Origin: Bacteriovoracaceae bacterium UBA6261
GTDB lineage: Bacteria > Bdellovibrionota > Bacteriovoracia > Bacteriovoracales > Bacteriovoracaceae
Length of the DNA: 32,037 nucleotides
Assembly: GCA_002440825.1 (NCBI GenBank)
Contig: DJVH01000079.1
Coordinates: 1 to 32,037, forward strand
Direction of reading: 5' to 3'
Shown in pieces: positions 24,269 to 30,311 of the stretch. Position numbers and translations under genes: made by a program. Each line of letters begins with the position of its first letter. The first letter of the stretch is position 1. The notes under the pieces were generated by a model that was not told the DNA's origin, did not search any database, and saw only the letters and a program-made list of their open reading frames with translations.

Positions 24269-24297
24269 ATTGTAAGACAGAATCCCCCCGGCTTCAA
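24269..24297 (-). promoter_or_regulatory. Sigma-70 promoter predicting a leaderless transcript
   Basis: Minus strand TTGAAG (24297-24292), a 17-bp spacer and TACAAT (24274-24269). Six bases separate the -10 box from the A of ATG 24262, so transcription should start at the start codon itself. Confidence 0.65.
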
Positions 24298-24312
24298 TAA
24301 CTACTTTTATGA

Positions 24313-24341
24313 TTGGCAAAAAAGCGCTCAGGGGCTATAAA
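24313..24341 (+). promoter_or_regulatory. tRNA gene promoter
   Basis: TTGGCA (24313-24318), a 17-bp spacer and TATAAA (24336-24341), each 5 of 6 to consensus. The predicted start near 24348 is about 19 nt before the mature tRNA 5' end. Confidence 0.8.
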
Positions 24342-24366
24342 TTGAGGAACCAAAATTTTTCGTTTC

Positions 24367-24443
24367 GGGTCAATAGCTCAGTTGGTTAGAGCTCCCGGCT
24401 CATAACCGGGTGGTCCTGGGTTCAAGTCCCGGTTGACCCACCA
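24367..24443 (+). tRNA. tRNA with CAT anticodon (elongator Met, or Ile2)
   Basis: A complete 77-nt cloverleaf with encoded CCA. Acceptor stem GGGTCAA/TTGACCC, discriminator A; D arm GCTC…GAGC; anticodon stem CCCGG/CCGGG with loop CTCATAA, so the anticodon is CAT; T arm CTGGG-TTCAAGT-CCCGG with one T-G wobble. The paired first base (G1-C72) excludes initiator tRNA. CAT anticodons belong to elongator tRNA-Met or to tRNA-Ile2, whose C34 becomes lysidine; which one this is cannot be decided by eye. It has its own promoter and terminator. Confidence 0.95.
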
Positions 24444-24447
24444 ATAT

Positions 24448-24475
24448 AAAAGCCTCCCTAGGGAGGCTTTTTTTA
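24448..24475 (+). terminator. Rho-independent terminator after the tRNA
   Basis: AAGCCTCCC-TA-GGGAGGCTT (24450-24469) with flanking A and T runs extends to an 11-bp stem, followed by further T residues to 24474. A very strong intrinsic terminator, 4 nt after the CCA end. The A-run upstream makes it usable on the other strand for the DUF3494 gene. Confidence 0.93.
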
Positions 24476-24519
24476 TTTCAGACCGAGACAGTTTATTAAT
24501 TCGTCATCCTCAAAAAAAA

Positions 24520-25314
24520 TTATTCTGGTTTAGAAATTGTATTTTGAGTAAGTAAAACTTTGCCATTTTTGCAAAGAATTCTTCCGTTGACCTGAGCGCC
24601 TTGTTTTAACTCAGCTGTCAGCTGATTGATAAATGTTCCGACGGCGGCGCTGTTTGAGCCGAGAATAACTCTACCGCTGGCTTGCCAGTAAACGTTCTTT
24701 GCCTGAGCTCCACCACTTAAATTCATGCGCGCATTTGCGGCTAAATTCACATCGCCTTCAACCTGGAAAATCCAGACGTCAGAGTCTGTTCCTTCAAGAG
24801 TCATATCAGTAGGGATAGTTGCCCCATTTGAAAAACGGTAAGTCCCCGCCGGAAGAACTTTGCCTCCAAGCTCTCCTTTATAAGCTTCAACTTTATCTTT
24901 GTCAGTTGCTCTGCCGGCCATCTCTTTATAAGCACCAATGAGATCTTCGCGGGCCATTGTTAAATAACTTTGAGGATCGCCAACGTCATCACCAGCATAA
25001 ATTTCTGGTGAACCGCCTTTTACATCAGCTGCATTCAGACCAATGAGTGCTCTCACTCCTGGCTTTAATCCGACTTTGCCAGAAACGTTTGAACTTTGAG
25101 AAGAAGCAATTGAAATGTAGGCCATTATACCAAAGCTTTTAGCGATACCAAGATCCGGAGCTTTTGTTTTGTGGTTAGGAATTGGAGTTACTTCTTCAGT
25201 GCTGGAACCACTTGTGGTTTTCACATCAGAGCTGTTTGAAGAATTTTTTCCGCAGGCAGTGAGAATAAGCGCAAGCGACATTGCAATTGAAACGAACCAC
25301 TTTTTATTATTCAT
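24520..25314 (-). CDS. DUF3494 ice-binding-like domain lipoprotein
   Basis: A 264-aa lipoprotein: the signal peptide ends in the lipobox L-T-A-C (Cys21), followed by a Ser/Thr/Pro linker to about residue 45. The rest is a DUF3494 domain, recognised from AGTYRFSNGATIPTDMTLEG, then DSDVWIFQVEGDVNLA, GGAQAKNVYWQASGRVILGS, GTFINQLTAELKQGAQVNGR and a closing ILCKNGKVLLTQNTI. This beta-helical fold binds ice in many cold-adapted microbes, but many members have no shown ice activity and may be adhesins; the short T-x-T ice face is not evident. Surface-anchored, one Cys in the last repeat. ATG 25314 is chosen from the signal peptide and GGGAG. Its leader forms a hairpin over the ribosome site. Confidence 0.88.
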   Translation of the reverse strand: MNNKKWFVSIAMSLALILTACGKNSSNSSDVKTTSGSSTEEVTPIPNHKTKAPDLGIAKSFGIMAYISIASSQSSNVSGKVGLKPGVRALIGLNAADVKGGSPEIYAGDDVGDPQSYLTMAREDLIGAYKEMAGRATDKDKVEAYKGELGGKVLPAGTYRFSNGATIPTDMTLEGTDSDVWIFQVEGDVNLAANARMNLSGGAQAKNVYWQASGRVILGSNSAAVGTFINQLTAELKQGAQVNGRILCKNGKVLLTQNTISKPE

Positions 25315-25315
25315 A

Positions 25316-25377
25316 AGTATTTCTCCCTCTCCTTTCGTTTGAAATAAAACGCTCAAGGATAATCAGGGAGAAATACT
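25316..25377 (-). promoter_or_regulatory. Long leader hairpin sequestering the ribosome site of the DUF3494 gene
   Basis: A perfect 13-bp inverted repeat: AGTATTTCTCCCT at 25316-25328 and AGGGAGAAATACT at 25365-25377 (plus strand). In the mRNA the 3' arm contains the GGGAG Shine-Dalgarno sequence and ends 2 nt before the start codon. Inside the 36-nt loop, TCCTT pairs with AAGGA (covering a second possible ribosome site) and CGTTT with AAACG, giving three stacked helices. Translation should be blocked unless the stem opens. The effect requires transcription to start upstream of 25377. Confidence 0.7.
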
Positions 25378-25418
25378 CAGAAAAAAAATATCAAATTTTC
25401 ATGAGAGTTATTCAGTTT

Positions 25419-25880
25419 TTAAATACAATCGTTAAATCTTTCCAAAAGATTACTGATTCTCATGTCAGCACCTCTCACGTTGCCGCTTCTCAATTCAGAA
25501 AGTGAGCTCTGGAGCTGAGAAATGGTTTCTTCGCGAGGAACGCAGTTGCGATTTGGATTGTATCTTGTTCCGCTGTTAGAAAGGCATTCAAGCTTTTGTG
25601 AATCAAATGTTAAATTCAGGCAATGATCCATTTCATACCCTTCATAAACTCTGTCTCCAATTGTTTGAAGACAATCCAATTTATTGGTATCGAAATTCAG
25701 TGTCGAACAATAAGTCAGTCCACGCTTATCAAAATACGTGTACTGCTTCACTTTATTCAAGCAGTTCGCGCGATCCGATTCAAAAGTCATAGGCTTACAG
25801 ATGAGATTGTAGGCAGCAGTTCTGTCTGATGCATAAGAAGCGGAAACCAGAAAAGAGAGCGCTAATACCATAGCTTTCAT
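25419..25880 (-). CDS. Exported protein with three Cys-bounded repeats
   Basis: A 153-aa protein with a signal peptide (MKAMVLALSFLVSASYA, then SDRT) and a strong AGGAGG ribosome site before ATG 25880. The mature region has three copies of a C-x3-[LM]-x-F-[DE]-x(3-4)-x-x-C-L unit: CKPMTFESDRANCL, CSTLNFDTNKLDCL and CLNLTFDSQKLECL, spaced about 30 residues apart, each with an intra-repeat Cys pair. A fourth Cys pair flanks the helical C-terminal segment (SQLQSSLSELRSGN), ending in C-I. Probably a disulfide-stapled periplasmic or secreted protein; the family name is not known to me. The DUF3494 gene lies 104 bp downstream on the same strand. Confidence 0.8.
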   Translation of the reverse strand: MKAMVLALSFLVSASYASDRTAAYNLICKPMTFESDRANCLNKVKQYTYFDKRGLTYCSTLNFDTNKLDCLQTIGDRVYEGYEMDHCLNLTFDSQKLECLSNSGTRYNPNRNCVPREETISQLQSSLSELRSGNVRGADMRISNLLERFNDCI

Positions 25881-26044
25881 GAGGACCTCCTGAATGTGTG
25901 GACTCCTAAAAACGATAGTTTAAAGAAAACATCCTATCAAGAGCTAACTCATCAGGATTGCAATTTCCTCTGTTCAAAAGTTTTACACTATCAAAAACAT
26001 GGTCAATTTTTATGATTCCTTTCAGGGTGTTAGACCTTCTTTTT

Positions 26045-26060
26045 TGGCACTCTCCCTGCA
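26045..26060 (+). promoter_or_regulatory. Sigma-54 (RpoN) -24/-12 promoter
   Basis: TGGCACTCTCCCTGCA (26045-26060): perfect TGGCAC, exact GG-N10-GC spacing, CTGCA in place of TTGCA (one mismatch). The predicted start near 26071 leaves about 13 nt with a GGGGG ribosome site before ATG 26084 of the lytic transglycosylase. Confidence 0.6.
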
Positions 26061-26083
26061 CTTTTAAAGGCAGCGGGGGCTTT

Positions 26084-26632
26084 ATGAAAATTAGAATGAC
26101 ACTTATAACTTTAATCATTACATCACTGATCTCAACGACAGCAATGCCGAAGAGTCACAGCAACGGTGACATTACAAGAAATCACGTAAACCTGATTTCT
26201 AAAATGATCAAAGTTGTTCAACCAGATCTTGCAATGAAAGACAGACATCGTATTGCTTACTCACTTTATATGACGACCAAGAAATATAAAGTTGATCCAA
26301 AACTGATGATTGCCATTATTGCGACTGAAAGTGATTTTGATAATAGAAAAATTTCTACGACTGGTGACTTGTCACTTGCTCAAATCAATACTGATATCTG
26401 GAATAAAGAATTCCAGAGACTTGGTCTTGATAAGTTAAATTCAAAAAGATTGAAGAAAGATGAGAACTACGCTCTTTCAAAAATGGCGGAGATTTTAAAC
26501 ATTCTTAAAACTCGTCACGGTAAAAACGACAACAAATGGTTTGCACGTTACCACTCTCATACTAAAAAATATAAAACAGCTTATTCAACAAAAGTTGAGA
26601 AGCGTATGAGAATGATTGCTTCAATGAACTAA
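26084..26632 (+). CDS. Exported lytic transglycosylase (SLT domain)
   Basis: A 182-aa protein with a signal peptide (MKIRMTLITLIITSLISTTA) and a single goose-lysozyme/SLT-type domain. The catalytic Glu82 is in AIIATESDFD, followed by STTGDLSLAQIN (a variant of the usual S-x-GAxGLxQ motif) and a distal YHSHTKKYKTAYSTKV in place of the usual AYN-G-x-x-x-V region. It should cleave peptidoglycan with formation of 1,6-anhydro-MurNAc in the periplasm or in prey. The open frame extends upstream to 25958, but GGGGGC before ATG 26084 and the signal peptide fix the start. It converges on dapF with a 2-bp gap. A sigma-54 site precedes it. Confidence 0.87.
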   Translation: MKIRMTLITLIITSLISTTAMPKSHSNGDITRNHVNLISKMIKVVQPDLAMKDRHRIAYSLYMTTKKYKVDPKLMIAIIATESDFDNRKISTTGDLSLAQINTDIWNKEFQRLGLDKLNSKRLKKDENYALSKMAEILNILKTRHGKNDNKWFARYHSHTKKYKTAYSTKVEKRMRMIASMN

Positions 26633-26634
26633 GA

Positions 26635-27444
26635 TCAATTTTCAACAATTCCAGAAAATACTTTTTCCACTTTTCCACATAGGTAGACGACGCTGAAATC
26701 AGAATTGAACTGAACGGCCAGTCGTCCACCTAGTGTTTCCAGAAGAATTTCATTTTTCCAGCCATAGAGTTTCGCCGCTGCAATGGCCGTAGCGGTGACT
26801 CCGGTGCCACAAGAAAGAGTCTCGTTTTCGACTCCTCGCTCGTAAGTTCTCACGCGAAGATGGTTGGGACTAGTGGCTTCAAAAAAATTGGCATTCGTTC
26901 CTTTCTCGAACATGGAATTGTAACGGACGCTCTTCCCTTTTTCAAAAATCGGATACTCAAGAAGATGGGACACTTCAAATACACAATGAGGGACACCTGT
27001 GTTCATATACATTGAACTTTTGGAGTTTAGACCGAGAGACGTGACCAGAGATTGCAGATTGAATTTTTCGACGTCGTATAGCTCTGTCATTCGCAGTCTG
27101 AAGCCGTGAACCGGATCTGTCTCGCATTCATAAACGCCATTCATTGTTTCAAATTTATATTTATCTTTTTTTGCAGGAAGAACATCGTGAGCAAAAGCTG
27201 TAATGGCCCGTGCGCCGTTACCGCACATTTCGACTTCACCGCCATCGGCGTTGATATATCTCATTTTGAAATCGTGTTGCGAACTCTTTTCCAGAAGCAA
27301 AACGCCATCCGCGCCGATCCCTGTTTTGAGCTGACAGAGCTTGTGCCATAATTTTTTATCTTCTGCTTTAACGAAGCCTTCGCGGTTGTCGATGACAATA
27401 AAATCGTTTCCGGTTGCATTGATTTTAACGAAGTTGATTTTCAT
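26635..27444 (-). CDS. dapF: Diaminopimelate epimerase
   Basis: Converts LL- to meso-diaminopimelate for lysine and peptidoglycan synthesis, cofactor-free, with two cysteines as base and acid. Both are present: Cys74 in VEMCGNGARA and Cys212 in ETLSCGTGVTA. The N-terminal KINATGNDFIVID and the YERGVENET motif are also typical. The 269-aa length is normal. It overlaps the stop of the upstream arylsulfotransferase-like gene by 4 bp (ATGA), so the two are translationally coupled, although no pathway link is obvious. Confidence 0.95.
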   Translation of the reverse strand: MKINFVKINATGNDFIVIDNREGFVKAEDKKLWHKLCQLKTGIGADGVLLLEKSSQHDFKMRYINADGGEVEMCGNGARAITAFAHDVLPAKKDKYKFETMNGVYECETDPVHGFRLRMTELYDVEKFNLQSLVTSLGLNSKSSMYMNTGVPHCVFEVSHLLEYPIFEKGKSVRYNSMFEKGTNANFFEATSPNHLRVRTYERGVENETLSCGTGVTATAIAAAKLYGWKNEILLETLGGRLAVQFNSDFSVVYLCGKVEKVFSGIVEN

Positions 27445-28535
27445 TTGAGACTCGCTCCTAAAATATTATTCACAAGGAATTTATCAGCAGCTACTTTTTT
27501 AGCCCGATAAATCATAACCGGCAACTCCGTTTCTTTATCTACACGGTCGTTGAATCTCTGATAAATCATTTCTCCGGAGCGGGTCATTTCCACCACTCGA
27601 CCGCCATGACTGTTGTCGCTGATGACTATGTGGTCATTGGGAAGGACCTGAATCGTTCCGTTAATCGGGTTAAGACTGAATTGCGGTTCATCAAGTTTAA
27701 ATGACCAGACCATTCTTTTTAAGAAAACATCATATTCATTCAAGGAAGAAAATTTCCTATTTTCCCAGTCATTGATATTTTTATAAACAATCAAATGTCC
27801 ATTCGGAAGAATTTGGGCATCGTGAAAACCATAATCTCCCAGATCCAGAAAATCATTATCGAAGATATGTTCTATTTTCTTTAACTGAGGATCAAAGATG
27901 ACAATTCTCCCTAGCCCGTTGAAAGTCACAAGCAAATTTCCTCTTTTCATGTACGGAAGAATGAACTCCAACGCATTAGGTGGAATTTCGGCAATGGCAT
28001 TGAGATGAGAGAACTCATGCATGACATCGACTGGAAGTGTATTTTTATCCATCTTAAAAGGCATCGCCGGCAGAAGCTGTTCCTGATGAAAGAGACGAAT
28101 GATCTCTTCCGCATGATCGGCCAGGCTCCAGCTGGCCAGAAGCTTTCCATTTTTATCAGCGACGTTGATGACATCAAAACGGGTATTGATCCCTTTCCAT
28201 TTTTTAACCACGGACGAAAGGAAATAAATTTTAGATTCATCGCGGGAAAATCTGAGCTCGTGGTGGACCCAATAAGGGAAAACAAATTTTCTATTATTGT
28301 TGGAATCGTAAAGAACAAGTTCGTGTTGATTGAGGCCGAGCCATTCTCCGTTCGTGGCAAACGAACAGGTGAATCCGGGAAAGGCTGCCACCAGCTCTCC
28401 GGCCTCATTATAAAGCCGGCAGTCAATTTGATAATAGTCCGGCTCGACCTCTTTGCCGCCGATCACCAGCCAGCATAACCAAAAATAGACATGAAGCAAG
28501 CCGAGAATTTTCAAATGACTCCACCATCTGGACAA
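27441..28535 (-). CDS. Arylsulfotransferase (ASST)-like beta-propeller protein, membrane-anchored
   Basis: A 364-aa protein with an N-terminal hydrophobic segment (ILGLLHVYFWLCWLVIGG) that should anchor a periplasmic domain. The rest reads as a beta-propeller of the ASST type: HHELRFSRDESKIYFLS, EFSHLNAIAEIPPNA, NLLVTFNGLGRIVIFD, GFHDAQILPNGHLIVYKN and GTIQVLPNDHIVISDNSHGG are the repeated H…x-L-P-N-G-x-I/L blades. His residues of the second, third and fourth blade starts are kept. Whether it transfers sulfate is unknown; many relatives are uncharacterised. The start is TTG 28535 without a ribosome site; a TTG at 28514 with GGTGGAG upstream is a good alternative that would shorten it by 7 residues. 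Coupled to dapF. Confidence 0.72.
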   Translation of the reverse strand: MSRWWSHLKILGLLHVYFWLCWLVIGGKEVEPDYYQIDCRLYNEAGELVAAFPGFTCSFATNGEWLGLNQHELVLYDSNNNRKFVFPYWVHHELRFSRDESKIYFLSSVVKKWKGINTRFDVINVADKNGKLLASWSLADHAEEIIRLFHQEQLLPAMPFKMDKNTLPVDVMHEFSHLNAIAEIPPNALEFILPYMKRGNLLVTFNGLGRIVIFDPQLKKIEHIFDNDFLDLGDYGFHDAQILPNGHLIVYKNINDWENRKFSSLNEYDVFLKRMVWSFKLDEPQFSLNPINGTIQVLPNDHIVISDNSHGGRVVEMTRSGEMIYQRFNDRVDKETELPVMIYRAKKVAADKFLVNNILGASLK

Positions 28536-28604
28536 AATGATACCAGTTCATAAAAAGTTTACGCGAATCGGGGCCTTGGTGAAACCAAAAACTGAGTATT
28601 TTAC

Positions 28605-28620
28605 TGGCACGGGCATTGCT
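28605..28620 (+). promoter_or_regulatory. Sigma-54 (RpoN) -24/-12 promoter, full consensus
   Basis: TGGCACGGGCATTGCT (28605-28620) matches the sigma-54 consensus TGGCACG-N4-TTGCW at every specified base, preceded by the preferred pyrimidine. The predicted start near 28631 leaves about 45 nt to ATG 28676. A short inverted repeat TTGGT-GAA-ACCAA (28576-28588) lies just upstream. Confidence 0.88.
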
Positions 28621-28675
28621 TTATGGAGATTGCTGACCAGGGAGAGACTGGACAGTTTTTTCAGAGGGGGAAAAA

Positions 28676-29953
28676 ATGAATTTCAAGCATCTGGTGCTCA
28701 GTGCACTTCTACTTTCATCACAACTTCAATTAGCACATGCAGATCAAATCGGATGGGGCGACAGACCCGGACCTGGACGAGGTGAAGGTCGGCCTGAATT
28801 TCCTGGACAACCCGGTCGGGGAAATGGGCGTGGTGATCGTCCAACAGATCCTTGGGGCAACGACAGCCACGGTTCCTCAATCGTAGAATCACAAATCCAA
28901 AATTATTTCCAAGGTCAGAGTGTTTTAGACTTACTCTCTGATTCCTATACCCGCATGCAACTGCAAGGTCGTCGTCTTCGCGACATAACAATTGTCGCCA
29001 GTACAGAACAAGGCAACGGGCGAGCTCAACTCGTTTTAAACGGACAGTCGCTGGAAAATTCTCAGGTCGTAGCGAGACAGGTGTCTTCATACACTTTCAG
29101 AGTTGATCCATTCGCGAATGAAGTGGACAGAACTCTAAGAAGAATTGAACTAAGCATGCAGGGACGTTTTTATGTTGAAAAAGTTATCTTTAATCTCCTT
29201 GAGACTTCTGGTCCTAATGGCCCTGGCCCTGGCCGTCCACCTGAAGGCCCAACAGCTGAAGTTATCAGACAACAGCTTAACGAAAGAATACAGCAGGAAG
29301 GTGGCCTAGAACTTTTCAGAATGTTCAACCTGGGAATGGAAAGACGTGGACAAGCCGTTTCAAGAGTGACAGTTCTGGCAAGAGCGCAACGTGGTTTTGC
29401 TCAGGCGTCTCTGATGGTAAACAATCAGCAGTCTGGAATCGCACAGTCACTCGGTATGGGACAATCGCGAATTACATTTGATCTTCAACCAGGCATGAGA
29501 ATCGGTGAACAGATCCAGGGTCTTCGTCTGTACTTCAGAGGCGATCTGCAAATTGATGAAGTCTCGATTGAATTCGATAAGCGCGGCGGTGGCGGTGGAT
29601 TCCCTATCCCTCCAATGGAAAGAAGAATTGAACAAATCGTGAACCAACGTTTATACGATACAAGTGGAGTCGCTCTTTCTCAACTGATGAACCTCGACAG
29701 ACGTTTTGATGACAGAGTTGTTGATTCAGTGGAACTGACTCTGAGAAACAGCGACATCGGCGTAAGACTTAAATTGTGCCAGGTAGTTGCTGATCGTTTC
29801 GCCACTGTTAACTGTGCAGCTCCGGTTACAATTTCATCAGGCGCTCAAGTTGTAAGACTTCAAGGTGTAAATCTCGCAAGACTTAGAGAAACTCAACTCT
29901 CTACAAGAATGGGAATGATTGATATCGAGAGAATCGCTATCATCTTCAGATAA
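28676..29953 (+). CDS. Exported protein with three tandem homologous domains and Gly/Pro-rich linkers
   Basis: A 425-aa protein with a signal peptide (residues 1-22, ending LAHA) and a GAGGGGG ribosome site. After a Gly/Pro/Arg-rich spacer (about 27-62) come three related domains of about 105 residues: 70-175, 194-301 and 315-425. Each starts with a helix (E-x-Q-I-x-N-Y, R-Q-Q-L-N-E-R, E-Q-I-V-N-Q-R), then S-V-L-D-L-L / L-E-L-F-R-M / V-A-L-S-Q-L-M, a strand with V-x-x-V-x-V-x-A-R, and ends R-x-x-x-V-E/D-x-V-x-I-x-F. Linkers 178-193 and 303-313 are again Gly/Pro-rich. The only two Cys are in the third domain. The family is not recognised. Driven by a consensus sigma-54 promoter and followed by a strong terminator, so it is monocistronic. 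Confidence 0.85.
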   Translation: MNFKHLVLSALLLSSQLQLAHADQIGWGDRPGPGRGEGRPEFPGQPGRGNGRGDRPTDPWGNDSHGSSIVESQIQNYFQGQSVLDLLSDSYTRMQLQGRRLRDITIVASTEQGNGRAQLVLNGQSLENSQVVARQVSSYTFRVDPFANEVDRTLRRIELSMQGRFYVEKVIFNLLETSGPNGPGPGRPPEGPTAEVIRQQLNERIQQEGGLELFRMFNLGMERRGQAVSRVTVLARAQRGFAQASLMVNNQQSGIAQSLGMGQSRITFDLQPGMRIGEQIQGLRLYFRGDLQIDEVSIEFDKRGGGGGFPIPPMERRIEQIVNQRLYDTSGVALSQLMNLDRRFDDRVVDSVELTLRNSDIGVRLKLCQVVADRFATVNCAAPVTISSGAQVVRLQGVNLARLRETQLSTRMGMIDIERIAIIFR

Positions 29954-29988
29954 GTACCAGATAGATTTTCCGCACACACTGAAAAAAG

Positions 29989-30017
29989 AAAGGCCCGGAT
30001 GATCCGGGCCTTTTTTT
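29989..30017 (+). terminator. Rho-independent terminator of the three-domain protein gene
   Basis: GGCCCGGA (29992-29999), TGA loop, TCCGGGCC (30003-30010), flanked by AAA and a T7 run to 30017: an 8-bp GC-rich stem extended to 11 bp by A-T pairs. Strong intrinsic terminator 36 nt after the stop. Confidence 0.93.
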
Positions 30018-30311
30018 ATGAGGTTCCTAGGCAACATACTTTTCTTGCTGATATTTTCTTGTGACCAAGTATCGTTAGCACAGTAACTGCAAACTGAATT
30101 TTTTCCATTGATATATATCAGCCATAGCAATATCAAGTTAAAATCAAGTACATAAAAAAGAGGCAGTATTGCCTTAATATTTTCTTTTCACTCTCAAGTC
30201 TATTCATCTCAATTCTTGCGTTTATTTCTTTAATTATAAGAACAAAAAATAAACTCATTAAAACTGTGTAGGTAAACCGATACTAATTCAAATTTTAATA
30301 TTTGGAGTGAT
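30018..30311. other. AT-rich intergenic region before the RHS gene
   Basis: About 290 bp without a credible gene; together with the terminator the gap exceeds 300 bp. It is visibly AT-richer than the rest of the window. The only structure seen is AGGCA-GTAT-TGCCT (30161-30174), which on the minus strand is followed by CTTTTTT and would look like a weak terminator. No clear -35/-10 pair was found; the RHS promoter must lie here. Confidence 0.6.

Noticed and set aside
24367..24520. tRNA gene as attachment site of an integrated element
   Set aside because: No repeat of the tRNA 3' end and no integrase seen in the window; neighbours are ordinary chromosomal genes.
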